A stretch of DNA of 64,000 bases from YC2-FULL-38-9 sp964629635 (GCA_964629635.1 CAZVQS010000002.1:124001-188000), one strand, 5' to 3'; shown: positions 24,885 to 33,975, numbered from the stretch's first letter. Notes: generated from the sequence alone by a model not told the origin. Numbers and translations are program-made.

Positions 24885-25526
24885 TCAGCGGGCTATTTTC
24901 AGGAATGCCTCAGGATCAAGCGAAGCCTTGCCGATGAGGAATCCGTGGATCTCGGGAGTTGCAAGGTATTCCCCTACGTTTTTGTCGTTCACGCTTCCTC
25001 CGTATATGAAAATGCAGTCCTGCGGGAGCGTCATTTTCTTTTTCATTTCAAGCACTTTTTCCGCGCTTTCGTTCTGCCCGGTGCCGATCGCAGCCACCGG
25101 TTCATACGCGACGAACTTCACTCCCACGGGAATGGCGTCCCGATCGTCCCGGATGCAGTAAATCGGTTCAATGCCGTATTTTTTCGCCTGTTCCACTTTG
25201 CGGGCAAGGTCGGCGTCGGTTTCGCCGAACGTTTTGCGCCGTTCGCTGTGGCCGATTATGGTAAACCTCACGGTGCCGACCAGCGATTTTGCGGTCACTT
25301 CTCCCGTGTAGCTTCCTTCCTCATGGGAGGATACGGTCTGCGCGCCCACGAACACGTTCTTCAAGCCGCCGATTTCCATCTGGATGAATCCAAGAAACGG
25401 GTAGGCGGGACAGATACCGATCGTCACGTCGTCCTTGGGCGAATAGGCGGCTTTGAAAGATTGCACCCATTGTCCGGCCTCTTCGTAATTTTTATTCGCT
25501 TTCCAGTTGCCGATGAAATATTTCAT
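24885..25526 (-). CDS. tpiA: Triosephosphate isomerase, short form
   Basis: Interconverts dihydroxyacetone phosphate and glyceraldehyde-3-phosphate. The catalytic residues are visible: Lys9 (GNWKAN), the His of IIGHSERR and the Glu of VAYEPVAAIGTG; YGGSV binds phosphate. At 213 residues it is about forty shorter than most bacterial enzymes, mostly from shorter helices in the middle. It is divergent from the helicase gene, and both promoters fit in the 58-base gap. Confidence 0.93.
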   Translation of the reverse strand: MKYFIGNWKANKNYEEAGQWVQSFKAAYSPKDDVTIGICPAYPFLGFIQMEIGGLKNVFVGAQTVSSHEEGSYTGEVTAKSLVGTVRFTIIGHSERRKTFGETDADLARKVEQAKKYGIEPIYCIRDDRDAIPVGVKFVAYEPVAAIGTGQNESAEKVLEMKKKMTLPQDCIFIYGGSVNDKNVGEYLATPEIHGFLIGKASLDPEAFLKIAR

Positions 25527-25570
25527 ATGATAAACGCTAAATTATAAAAACAACCCGAAGCCGTATAGGC

Positions 25571-25576
25571 TATAAT
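25571..25576 (+). promoter_or_regulatory. Predicted -10 box of the helicase gene
   Basis: TATAAT ending eight bases before the ATG at 25585. On the opposite strand a TATAAT-like box near 25540-25545 could serve tpiA. Confidence 0.5.
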
Positions 25577-25584
25577 TATAAGTT

Positions 25585-27357
25585 ATGTCAGACGTTCTCT
25601 TCAAGGGATTAAACAAGGACCAGACCGCTGCAGTTTCCTGTACGGACGGTGCATCGGTAATACTGGCGGGTGCGGGAAGCGGAAAAACGCGGGTGCTCAT
25701 CCACAAGGTGGTCAACCTGATCGAAAACTGCAAAGTGGATCCTGCAAACATCCTCATGATCACCTTCACCAACAAAGCGGCCGGCGAAATGAAAAAAAGG
25801 ATCCGCATGCAGCGCAAAAAAAGCCTCGGGTATGTTGGGACCTTCCATTCGTTCTGCGCGAACGTGCTCCGGAACGACGGGGTGCATATCGGCCTTTCGA
25901 AGAATTTCGTGATTTATGACGATGACGACGTGCAGTCCCTCATGAAATCCATCCTCAAGGAAAAGGACGTCAAGAAGTTTACCCCGGCTTACGTATTGAA
26001 CCGGATTTCCTCCGCAAAAAACATGCTCGTGCCGCCCGACAGGTACCTGCGGATGTTTTCCGACTATTCCGCTCCCCAGGTCTACGATATTTACGAGGAA
26101 TACCAGAAGCGCCTGAGAAAAAATCATGCGGCCGATTTCGACGATCTCATCATGCGGACAACGGAGCTCTTTATCCGGTATCCTTCGGTGCTTGAGAGGT
26201 ACCAGGAACAGTACCGCCACATATTCGTTGACGAATTCCAGGACACCAATTTTGCGCAGTACACCCTGACCAGGCTTCTCGGGCAGCGCTACGGAAACGT
26301 GACGGTCGTGGGCGATTTTTCCCAGAGCATTTATTCATGGCGGGGCGCGGACATACGGAACCTGGAAAAATTCCAGGAGGATTTCCCCGGCTGCAGGGTG
26401 TTCCATCTGGAGCAGAACTACCGCTCGACCCAGACCATCCTGGATTTCGCATACGGGATCATCGCAAAAAACGAAGGCCATCCGATACTCAAACTCTATA
26501 CCGAAAACCAGAAGGGCGAGGATATCCCGGTGTATGAAGCACGGGATGACGAGGACGAGGCCTTTTACGTTTCAAGCCAGATTGAGCGTCTCAAGGAGCG
26601 GTATCCGTACGAACAGATTGCGGTCCTGTACCGCACCAACGCACAATCGCGCGCGATCGAGGAGTCGTTTCTCCATTACGGGATTCCCTACGTGCTGATC
26701 GGAGGAACCCGCTTCTATGAGCGCAAGGAAGTCAAGGACGTCCTTTCGTACCTGCGTCTTATCGTCAACCCCGCAGACGGGGTTTCGAAAGAACGGATCA
26801 TAAAACTGGGCAAGCGCAAGTGGGAGCTTTTCAAGGGAACCTACCAGGAACTGACCGAACAGGTTGAGGACATGACGACGATCGAGATCATGGAGAAGGT
26901 ATTCAACGAAACCGGATACCTCAATGCGTATAACCCGGACATTGAAGAGGATTATGCACGCCTGGAGAATATCAAGGAACTGAAGTCCGTCGCCGACCAC
27001 TTCCCCAAGATGTCCGAATTCCTCCAGCAGGTGGCGCTTGTGGAATCGGAATATTCCGAAGGGGAAAAGCGGAGGAAAGCCCATGAAGGGGTGCGGCTCA
27101 TGACGCTTCACCAGGCCAAAGGGCTCGAATTCAAGGCGGTGTTTATCGTGGGGGTTGAGGACGGGATACTGCCCCATGCCCGCGCCATTGAGGACTATTT
27201 CCAGATGGAGGAGGAACGGAGGCTGTTTTATGTAGGGATCACGCGTGCGGAGGAAAAGCTCCATATCAGTTTCGCCCGGCGCCGTTTCATGTACGGGAGA
27301 AGGGGAGAGAGCGTCAAATCACGCTTTCTCGGTGAGCCTGACGCGATTGACTGGTGA
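25585..27357 (+). CDS. pcrA: UvrD/PcrA-type 3'-5' DNA helicase
   Basis: A superfamily 1A helicase of 590 residues. The motifs are in order: Q motif LNKDQTAAV, Walker A AGAGSGKTR, Walker B VDEFQDTN, motif III GDFSQSIYSWRGA, QNYRSTQ, HQAKGLEF and VGITRAEEKLH. It is shorter than PcrA/UvrD (about 720 residues); the losses are in the 2B region and the C-terminal tail. It should act in nucleotide-excision repair or replication restart. UvrD and PcrA cannot be told apart here. Confidence 0.93.
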   Translation: MSDVLFKGLNKDQTAAVSCTDGASVILAGAGSGKTRVLIHKVVNLIENCKVDPANILMITFTNKAAGEMKKRIRMQRKKSLGYVGTFHSFCANVLRNDGVHIGLSKNFVIYDDDDVQSLMKSILKEKDVKKFTPAYVLNRISSAKNMLVPPDRYLRMFSDYSAPQVYDIYEEYQKRLRKNHAADFDDLIMRTTELFIRYPSVLERYQEQYRHIFVDEFQDTNFAQYTLTRLLGQRYGNVTVVGDFSQSIYSWRGADIRNLEKFQEDFPGCRVFHLEQNYRSTQTILDFAYGIIAKNEGHPILKLYTENQKGEDIPVYEARDDEDEAFYVSSQIERLKERYPYEQIAVLYRTNAQSRAIEESFLHYGIPYVLIGGTRFYERKEVKDVLSYLRLIVNPADGVSKERIIKLGKRKWELFKGTYQELTEQVEDMTTIEIMEKVFNETGYLNAYNPDIEEDYARLENIKELKSVADHFPKMSEFLQQVALVESEYSEGEKRRKAHEGVRLMTLHQAKGLEFKAVFIVGVEDGILPHARAIEDYFQMEEERRLFYVGITRAEEKLHISFARRRFMYGRRGESVKSRFLGEPDAIDW

Positions 27358-27382
27358 AAAACTGAACCGGTTTGAGTTATTT

Positions 27383-27391
27383 TGGTATAAT
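27383..27391 (+). promoter_or_regulatory. Predicted extended -10 promoter of the acetyltransferase gene
   Basis: TGG followed by TATAAT (27386-27391), ending five bases before the ATG at 27397. Confidence 0.5.
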
Positions 27392-27396
27392 GAAGC

Positions 27397-27993
27397 ATGT
27401 TCAAAGACAAGACAGGCAAACATTTAACGACGTCTGAGGTGGGGGAGAAAGCAGTCAACCGCATGCGCAGTATCTTTCTTGAATTTATTGTATTTATGCT
27501 CCATATCGCAGGTAATATCCCGTCCCACAGCATACGGCGTTTATGCTATGCCTTGGCAGGAATCCGCATGGGCAAAGGGTCGGTGATTCATACGGGAGCC
27601 CGTTTCTACGAACCTTCCCGCATCAGGATCGGGGATGATACCATCGTTGGCGAAGGGGCGGTTCTGGACGGCCGGGGCGCCATAACGATCGGAGACCATG
27701 TGGATATGGCGACGGACGTGATGATATACAATTCCCAGCACGATACCTCAAGCGACGATTTCCACGCCGTAACGCGGGATGTGACGATAAAAGACTATGC
27801 GTTCATCGGTCCGCGCGCCATCATACTTCCGGGCGTCACCGTCGGACGCGGCGCGGTTGTTGCGGCCGGCGCGGTCGTTACGCGCGACGTGCCCGATTTT
27901 GCGGTCGTAGGCGGGGTTCCCGCCGCAGTCATCGGACAGCGGAAGAATACGGAGCCGCGCTACATACTCGGACGGGCACGCCTCTTCAGGTAA
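27397..27993 (+). CDS. Left-handed beta-helix acyltransferase (WcaF/Maa-like)
   Basis: 198 residues, with an N-terminal hydrophobic helix (about 27-43) and hexapeptide repeats from about residue 60 to 175 (MGKGSVIHTGARF, IRIGDDTIVGEGAV and others). The block VTIKDYAFIGPRAIILPGVTVGRGAVVAAGAVVTRDV is typical of sugar O-acetyltransferases. His in NSQHD is the probable catalytic base. It may acetylate a surface sugar; the substrate is not known. The second repeat element lies 33 bases after its stop. Confidence 0.85.
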   Translation: MFKDKTGKHLTTSEVGEKAVNRMRSIFLEFIVFMLHIAGNIPSHSIRRLCYALAGIRMGKGSVIHTGARFYEPSRIRIGDDTIVGEGAVLDGRGAITIGDHVDMATDVMIYNSQHDTSSDDFHAVTRDVTIKDYAFIGPRAIILPGVTVGRGAVVAAGAVVTRDVPDFAVVGGVPAAVIGQRKNTEPRYILGRARLFR

Positions 27994-28025
27994 TTTTTGA
28001 TTGCTATTTCATATAACCAGTCAAC

Positions 28026-28106
28026 GATCTTTTTGGTGGCGACGGGACCCTTGGCAGATCAACCGAGCCTGAGCCACAAAAAAAGATATTGCCTGCGTTT
28101 TGCATG
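28026..28106 (+). repeat. Hairpin repeat element, copy 2
   Basis: Copy 2 of the element at 11342-11423. It folds the same way: outer stem ATCTTTTT and GTGGC against GCCAC and AAAAAGAT, inner CGGG/CCTG, then CTTGG/CCGAG with the same CAGATCAA loop, and the conserved TGCCTGCGTTTT tail. It lies between the ends of two convergent genes (the acetyltransferase and vanW), so here it cannot be a 5' leader. Confidence 0.75.
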
Positions 28107-28122
28107 ATGTAATGAAAGCGTA

Positions 28123-29535
28123 TTAGTCCTGCGTGCCGACGAGGTATACGGCAGCCCACGGCTTGTAGGCGGAGAAAAATTTCTTTTCGAAAAGCACCTG
28201 TCCGCCGCGCGTCACCTTGTAGTCGAAAGACGCCTTGCCTCCCCATGCGGCGAAATCCACCTGCTTGACCACTCCCCGTTTGAGCGTCGGATCATCCTGC
28301 CTGACGTCCGGGGGAGGGGCTGCTACGTCATACAGTACCGGCGTCGTAAGCTCCACGTTCCGGTCGTCTTTTTTCCCGTAGAGCCTGAAATAGAGAAGCA
28401 TGTTTTCCTCATCTACCTCGGTCTGAATGAGGATGGCTGACGGGGTATTGTTTTCGATCTTGAGGTCAACGCCCGGGGCAAACACTGTCGCATCGAGTCC
28501 CGGTTTGGAATCGTTTTCGTAATAGGATACCCGGTACGCATGTGGAAAGCGTTCCGTTATAGGCAGTCCGGAGTTGAGCGCGGCACGGAATAGGGTTGTT
28601 GAAACCTGACAGACTCCCCCTCCGTCGCCGAGCACTGTTTTTCCCTCCTTGATGATATAGGCAGGCTGGTAACCGGTTGAGGCGGATATGTCTCCTACTG
28701 TTTCATTGAACGAAAATTTCGACCCCTTGGGGATCAGCACGCCGTTGAATTTGGATGCCGCAAGAATGACATTGTGTATCCTGCCGGGTATGGAATGGCT
28801 GTAGTTTGAAACTCCCTCGCCGATAAGTTCCTCGATCCCGAATCCGTTCGCTTTCGCGAGCGTCACTTCCGGCTGGACCGTTTCTTCCTTGAGGGTGATC
28901 GTATAGCTTTCCTGCTTGAACTTCTGGCTCCGGAGCGCCTGGTCAAGATCTGTCATGAGCTCTTCGCTCAGGATGCGGTTGCCTTTCGTTTCCTTCCGGA
29001 AACTCACCGCGCGGTTGTTTTCGAACTTGAAAAGCGCGTTTTCCGCCGGTTTGTTGTACGCTTCCTCCAGAAGGTCTATCGTTTCCCGGACCGCGGTCTT
29101 GTCGTACTGGACCTGGGAATTGAACGAAAAACGGTCCAGGCCGAGGAGGGTAGCGGCTTTCTGGTAGATACGGGATGGGTAATGGGGGGTGCGGCCGACA
29201 AGATACGCCTTGGTATACGCTTCGTCGATGTTGGTCCGGAGATTGAGTCTGGATGCGGAGAACGTGGCGACCGGCGTGTTACGGTACGTCACATGAATGA
29301 CCGTTTTTTTCAGGTTCCGTTCCCTGCCGCGGAAATACCCCATCGCCTCGTCCCTTGTTTTGCCGCCGACATCCCTTCCGTCAAGGTACACATTCGGGTA
29401 CAGCCTGTTTTGAAGCGTCCGGTCTTTCCGGATAATATAGCTTGCGAAAAGCGATCCGAAAAGGACCAGGGCGAAGATGGCGAGGAACGCGATGCGCAGG
29501 CCGGCCGTGCTATTTTGTCGCAATTTTGCTATCAT
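28123..29535 (-). CDS. VanW family protein
   Basis: 470 residues from the ATG at 29535. One N-terminal membrane segment (about 14-34) is followed by repeated YoaR/peptidoglycan-binding-like domains and the VanW domain (SFNETVGDISASTGYQPA, GDGGGVCQVSTTLFRAAL). VanW-like proteins are thought to act at the cell wall; the reaction is unknown. The open frame continues far upstream across the next gene, but the ATG at 29535 gives a proper signal-anchor start. The divergent gene begins only six bases away. Confidence 0.87.
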   Translation of the reverse strand: MIAKLRQNSTAGLRIAFLAIFALVLFGSLFASYIIRKDRTLQNRLYPNVYLDGRDVGGKTRDEAMGYFRGRERNLKKTVIHVTYRNTPVATFSASRLNLRTNIDEAYTKAYLVGRTPHYPSRIYQKAATLLGLDRFSFNSQVQYDKTAVRETIDLLEEAYNKPAENALFKFENNRAVSFRKETKGNRILSEELMTDLDQALRSQKFKQESYTITLKEETVQPEVTLAKANGFGIEELIGEGVSNYSHSIPGRIHNVILAASKFNGVLIPKGSKFSFNETVGDISASTGYQPAYIIKEGKTVLGDGGGVCQVSTTLFRAALNSGLPITERFPHAYRVSYYENDSKPGLDATVFAPGVDLKIENNTPSAILIQTEVDEENMLLYFRLYGKKDDRNVELTTPVLYDVAAPPPDVRQDDPTLKRGVVKQVDFAAWGGKASFDYKVTRGGQVLFEKKFFSAYKPWAAVYLVGTQD

Positions 29536-29541
29536 AATCTT

Positions 29542-31071
29542 ATGGTTGATAATAATCAAAATGGAGGAGAAAATCAATCCCCACAAGCGCCGGAGGCACC
29601 GAAACCGCTCTTCGAAACCGTTCCCGTTGAGTCGGGCGACCAGAACCAGAATATCGAGGAATTGAGACCGGAGGAAATATCCCCGGACGTCGCGGCGCCT
29701 GACCAGGCCGCGGGCGGCGGCATTGCTCCGGAGGTACTCCCGACCGACCAGCCGCTCGTTTATGAGGAAAGCAAATCCAAGTACTTCATCATCGCAGGAG
29801 CGGCAGTATTTTTCATCGTGATCGTCATTATCCTGTTTGCCGTATTTTCCCGCGGCGGCGGGGGAGGCGGTGCGGCAAAGGACATACAGCTCACCTACTG
29901 GGGTCTTTGGGAAGACAAGGAAGTCATGGATCCCGTTATCAAGGAGTACGAACAGAAGAACCCGGGAATAAAGATTCTGTACGAGAAAAAGACCCCGCAG
30001 GATTACCGGGAAAAACTCATCGTGCGTACTCAGAAGGGGCAGGGACCCGATATTTTCCGTTTTCATAACACCTGGCTGCCGCAGCTGCGGGAAGTCGCCG
30101 CGCAGCTCCCCGAGGAGATCATGACCGGCGCGCAGTTTGAAAAAACCTTCTACCCCATCCACCAGAAGGACCTGAAAATGGGCACAGGCTATTACGGTCT
30201 GCCGCTGTACGTTGACGGTCTCGTGCTTGTATACAACGACAGCCTGTTCAAAAAAGCCGGTCTCAACACTGCTCCATCCAACTGGGACGAGCTCATCGAG
30301 GACGCATCCAAGATACAGGTGCAGGGCAAAGACGGGGAGATTATAACGGCCGGGATCGCGATAGGCACCGCATCCAATATCGAACATTTTTCCGACATTT
30401 TCGGGCTCATGCTGCTTTTGAACGGCGGCGATGTGGCAGCGCTTGACCAGCCTGAGGCGATCGGTGCGCTTGAGGCCTACCGCAGGTTTTCGGAGGCTCC
30501 CAACAATACCTGGTCCGAGGCGCTCCCCAACTCCATCACCGCATTCATCCAGCAGAAAGTGGCCATGGTCATCGTGCCTTCATGGGAGATTATCACGATT
30601 AAAGCGGCGGATCCCGACCTCAAAATAAAGGTAGTGCCCATACCCAAACCTCCGGGAGGTTCGCAGGTATCGCTTGCGTCATACTGGGCGGAGGGCGTAT
30701 CCAAGGCAAGCCCCAACCAGCTTGAGGCATGGAAATTCGTCAAATACCTCACCGAAAAGGAAACGCTTGCGAAAATGTATAAAGCCCAAAGCGAGCTGCG
30801 TCTTTTCGGAACGCCCTATTCACGCGTTGATATGGCTTCCCTTATCGCCGACAACGAATATACGGGCGCCGTCATCAAGCAGGCGGAGAACGATTCGTTC
30901 ATATCGCTCCCCCTGTCGTCCCGTACGTTCGACAACGGATTAAACGATGAGATCATACGGTATATTGAAAACGCGATCAACGCGTCAATTCGGGGCGTTT
31001 CCTACAACGAAGCGCTGTCGACCGCAAAGCAGGGCGTTGACCAGGTCATGGCCCGTTTCCAGATAGAATAA
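29542..31071 (+). CDS. Membrane-tethered extracellular solute-binding protein (family 1)
   Basis: 509 residues. The first 80 are hydrophilic and rich in Pro, Glu and Gln, then comes a membrane segment (81-102), a glycine run (about 105-110) and a sugar-type solute-binding domain (ITYWGLWEDKEVMDPVI-like start, GQGPDIFRFHN, LPLYVDGLVLVYN, APSNWDELI). There is no signal peptide with lipobox, so it is anchored as a type II membrane protein. No ABC permease or ATPase gene is adjacent. The ligand is unknown, probably an oligosaccharide from the fold family. Confidence 0.88.
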   Translation: MVDNNQNGGENQSPQAPEAPKPLFETVPVESGDQNQNIEELRPEEISPDVAAPDQAAGGGIAPEVLPTDQPLVYEESKSKYFIIAGAAVFFIVIVIILFAVFSRGGGGGGAAKDIQLTYWGLWEDKEVMDPVIKEYEQKNPGIKILYEKKTPQDYREKLIVRTQKGQGPDIFRFHNTWLPQLREVAAQLPEEIMTGAQFEKTFYPIHQKDLKMGTGYYGLPLYVDGLVLVYNDSLFKKAGLNTAPSNWDELIEDASKIQVQGKDGEIITAGIAIGTASNIEHFSDIFGLMLLLNGGDVAALDQPEAIGALEAYRRFSEAPNNTWSEALPNSITAFIQQKVAMVIVPSWEIITIKAADPDLKIKVVPIPKPPGGSQVSLASYWAEGVSKASPNQLEAWKFVKYLTEKETLAKMYKAQSELRLFGTPYSRVDMASLIADNEYTGAVIKQAENDSFISLPLSSRTFDNGLNDEIIRYIENAINASIRGVSYNEALSTAKQGVDQVMARFQIE

Positions 31072-31100
31072 GCAAGCGCGTTATTATGTTAAAATGAAGT

Positions 31101-33179
31101 ATGAAATTCCCCTTTTTTTCCCTCAAGGGATCTTCAACGCCTGACAGTTTTTTCGGGCTGTTTCTCAAGGAGCATAAGGGTATCGGCTACATTTTTTCCG
31201 GCGTGGAGGGAAAGCTGACGCTCCTTGCCAAGCATGAATTCTCGTATTCCAACGGCTGGGACAATCTGTCCCAGGACGTGGACGAAGTGCTGTTCAAACT
31301 TGAAAACGAAACGAAACGCAGGATCGAGAAAACGATTTTCTTCGTATTTTCGCATCTGGTCGACGAGATAAGCAAGGAAATCAAGAAACCGTATCTCTCG
31401 AAAATAAAGGAGCTGACGAAGAGCCTGGAGATAAAACCGATCGGTTACATCGAATGCTATGATGCGGTGGTCGATTTCATCCAGAAGCGCGAAAACGCGC
31501 CCCTTACCTCGATACTGGTCGAACTGGACGATTCCAACGTTGACGTATTCATATACAAGGGAGGGCACAAAATCAGCAGCCACGTGGTGGTCCGTACCGA
31601 CAACATTATCCAGGACCTCCATTCGGTTTTCGACACCATGGGGCGCAATACGCTGCTTCCGAACCGGGTTATCCTTTACAATTCATCCAATCTTGTCGCC
31701 GAATCCACTAAAATAATATCCCATCGCTGGAGTCCGGATCTTTTTGTACAGCTTCCCCGGGTTGAGATCCTCAAAGAAGAGGATATCGTAAGCGGCCTCA
31801 CGTCGGTATTCGAGCAGCAGATATACGCATCCGCCCCGCCTCCGGCAACTATGCCTGAAGCGGAGGAGCCCAAAGACGTGCTCGGATTCGTAGTCGGCAA
31901 GGACATACGGGACATGGAGACGGCGCCCCCCGACGGGGAACCGGTTTCGCCCGTACCTGTTCCCGCCGCTTCAAGGAATCCTCTTGCCGGAATCACGGAC
32001 GCAGTGAAATCCGTACGGCTGCCGGCGTTCCGGCTGTCGGCGGGATCCGCCCTCAGGTACGCATCCGTTGCCGGTGGGATAGCCATCCTAATCGGCGTTA
32101 TGTTCCTGTTCGAATTTTTTCTCCATAAGGCGCAGGTGCGCGCCGTGTTTTCCTCAACCCCCATCGACAAGAAGGTCACGAAGGATGCGGTTGTGGGCGG
32201 TGATGTGTCCGGAGCAATCACGATCCGTGTTGCGACATCTTCGGTCATCATGAAGGACGTGAAGGTGACGACGGGAAAACGGGATGTCGGCGAAAAAGCG
32301 CAGGGCGAAGTGACGGTCTATAACTTCGACGACAAGGAAAAGACGTTTTCCAAGGGCACCGTCATATCGGTCGACAATCTCGAATACGCGCTTAACGACG
32401 ACGTGAAAGTGTCCGCCTCAACGTTAGCATCCGACGCATCCGCTAAACTGCCGGGAAAAGCGAAAGTGAAGGTGACGGCAAATGAAATCGGCACCGATTC
32501 CAACATCGACAAGAATAAAAGATTCAAAATCGCGGACCTGTCGACCTCGGAGTTTTTCGCGATGAACGACAGCGGGTTCAGCGGAGGTACGAAAAAGACC
32601 ATAAAGACCGTTTCGAAGAAAGACACGGAGGACCTGCAGGCTTCGCTCCTTGAGAAAGCGAAGGAACAGAAGAAAAACGAGATTTATAAAACCAAGGACG
32701 AACGGGTGACGCTCATCGATTCGCTTATGGAATTCGACCTTGACGACGTCAAGTTTTCAAAGGAGCTCGGGGAGGAAGGTGACAGTCTAGCGCTTAGCGC
32801 CAATGTGGTTGCCAAATATTACTACTTCGAAAACAGCCAGATCAATGCCATGCTCAAATCCGAGGTGGAGGCGGAAATACCTTCCGGATACGAACTGCAG
32901 GACAAGAACTTCGGCTACAAGGTTGAGGGGGTGAAAAAAGACAAGGACGGGGATATCACCATGACCGTACGCCTCAAGGCGAAAGCCACCAAGAAAGTCG
33001 ATGCGGAAAAAATGCGTGCCATCCTCCGCATGAAAAAAACGGACGAGGTCGCCGATCTCCTTCGGTCCGAATTCGGCGCCGTTTCCTCGATCGTTGAAGT
33101 GAACCCGAACGTGCCGCTTCTTGGCGGCATGCTCCCCCTGTTCGGCGACAATATCCTGTTAAGAATTGATTCGAAGTAA
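31101..33179 (+). CDS. PilM-like domain fused to a Baseplate_J-like extracytoplasmic domain
   Basis: 692 residues. The first 230 or so resemble actin-like ATPase-fold proteins such as PilM or FtsA (LTSILVELDDSNVDVFIYKGG). A Pro-rich linker and one membrane segment (about 322-345) follow, and then a long extracytoplasmic part containing a stretch like the Baseplate_J-type repeats seen in CPR membrane proteins (GEVTVYNFDDKEKTFSKGT, then PGKAKVKVTANEIG). The assignment is by pattern only. It lies six bases before the sortase gene, so both are probably one transcript. A TAAAAT box ends five bases before the ATG. Confidence 0.6.
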   Translation: MKFPFFSLKGSSTPDSFFGLFLKEHKGIGYIFSGVEGKLTLLAKHEFSYSNGWDNLSQDVDEVLFKLENETKRRIEKTIFFVFSHLVDEISKEIKKPYLSKIKELTKSLEIKPIGYIECYDAVVDFIQKRENAPLTSILVELDDSNVDVFIYKGGHKISSHVVVRTDNIIQDLHSVFDTMGRNTLLPNRVILYNSSNLVAESTKIISHRWSPDLFVQLPRVEILKEEDIVSGLTSVFEQQIYASAPPPATMPEAEEPKDVLGFVVGKDIRDMETAPPDGEPVSPVPVPAASRNPLAGITDAVKSVRLPAFRLSAGSALRYASVAGGIAILIGVMFLFEFFLHKAQVRAVFSSTPIDKKVTKDAVVGGDVSGAITIRVATSSVIMKDVKVTTGKRDVGEKAQGEVTVYNFDDKEKTFSKGTVISVDNLEYALNDDVKVSASTLASDASAKLPGKAKVKVTANEIGTDSNIDKNKRFKIADLSTSEFFAMNDSGFSGGTKKTIKTVSKKDTEDLQASLLEKAKEQKKNEIYKTKDERVTLIDSLMEFDLDDVKFSKELGEEGDSLALSANVVAKYYYFENSQINAMLKSEVEAEIPSGYELQDKNFGYKVEGVKKDKDGDITMTVRLKAKATKKVDAEKMRAILRMKKTDEVADLLRSEFGAVSSIVEVNPNVPLLGGMLPLFGDNILLRIDSK

Positions 33180-33185
33180 ACTCCC

Positions 33186-33920
33186 ATGCCGGTAAAAGTG
33201 TATCTCAAACAGAACAATTCTTTTAAGCGCAGGGTGGTCAGCCACTTTTCCTACATATCGCTCGTGGTGGGCATGCTGCTCCTTTTCTGGTCTTTTTACC
33301 CGGTCATATCCTTCGAGTTGTACTCGCGTTTTTTCATGACGCAAAGCGTTACGTCACCGGTATCCCCCGAAACGGTGTCCTCGCTCAAGGAAGCCAATTC
33401 GGTGCTGGGTAGCTATGACGTATACTCCAACAACCTTCGAGACTTCACGCAGGCGCATCTCTGGTTTCCGACCCGGGAGCAGAAAGGCCAGACGAGCTTC
33501 ATGGTAAGGGATTACTACATCTCGCTCCCCAAGCTCAACATCAACAAAGCACATGTGGTTGTCGGCGGCGAGGACCTGTCAAAGAGCCTCGTGCATTACC
33601 TGCCCAAAACCATGCCGGGCGAATACGGCAACGTGGCGATATTCGGACACTCAACCCTCCCTCAGCTTTATGACGAGAAGGACTACAAGACGATATTCAC
33701 GTACCTGCCGTCGCTTGAAAAAGGGGATCGGATCATCATCCACATGGGCGACCTCGAGTACGAATACGAAGTGAGCGAGATGTTCGTGGTGAATCCGGAC
33801 AAGGTTTCGGTGCTTGATCAGAACTATGACGCATCATATCTTACATTGGTCACCTGTGTGCCTCCGGGTACGTACTGGAAACGGCTTGTGGTCAAATCAA
33901 AACTCGTACAGCTTCCGTAA
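33186..33920 (+). CDS. Sortase
   Basis: A transpeptidase that cleaves a sorting motif and joins the protein to a surface acceptor. The 244-residue protein has an N-terminal membrane anchor (about 21-40) and the catalytic residues His155 (FGHS), Cys224 (TLVTC) and Arg233 (WKRLVV). The class (D/E-like) is uncertain. A likely substrate is the LPETG protein at 24204-24863. It stands between the PilM-like fusion gene and the PBP gene. Confidence 0.92.
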   Translation: MPVKVYLKQNNSFKRRVVSHFSYISLVVGMLLLFWSFYPVISFELYSRFFMTQSVTSPVSPETVSSLKEANSVLGSYDVYSNNLRDFTQAHLWFPTREQKGQTSFMVRDYYISLPKLNINKAHVVVGGEDLSKSLVHYLPKTMPGEYGNVAIFGHSTLPQLYDEKDYKTIFTYLPSLEKGDRIIIHMGDLEYEYEVSEMFVVNPDKVSVLDQNYDASYLTLVTCVPPGTYWKRLVVKSKLVQLP

Positions 33921-33927
33921 CTCCATA

Positions 33928-33975
33928 ATTTAGCCTCAATTTGCCTTTGATTTAGCCTATAATATATGGTAAAAT
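33928..33975 (+). promoter_or_regulatory. PBP promoter with three direct repeats
   Basis: ATTTAGCCT (33928-33936), ATTTGCCT (33939-33946) and ATTTAGCCT (33950-33958) are followed by TATAAT (33958-33963) and by TGG-TAAAAT (33967-33975). The last -10 ends seven bases before the ATG at 33983. The repeats could bind a regulator of the cell-wall gene. Confidence 0.45.

Noticed and set aside
29182..29541. Upstream extension of the solute-binding protein frame
   Set aside because: The extension is antisense to vanW; a -10 box and the ATG at 29542 fit better.
29536..30387. Extension of the VanW frame upstream across the solute-binding protein gene
   Set aside because: The added part is antisense to a real gene and would bury the membrane anchor; the ATG at 29535 is a better start.
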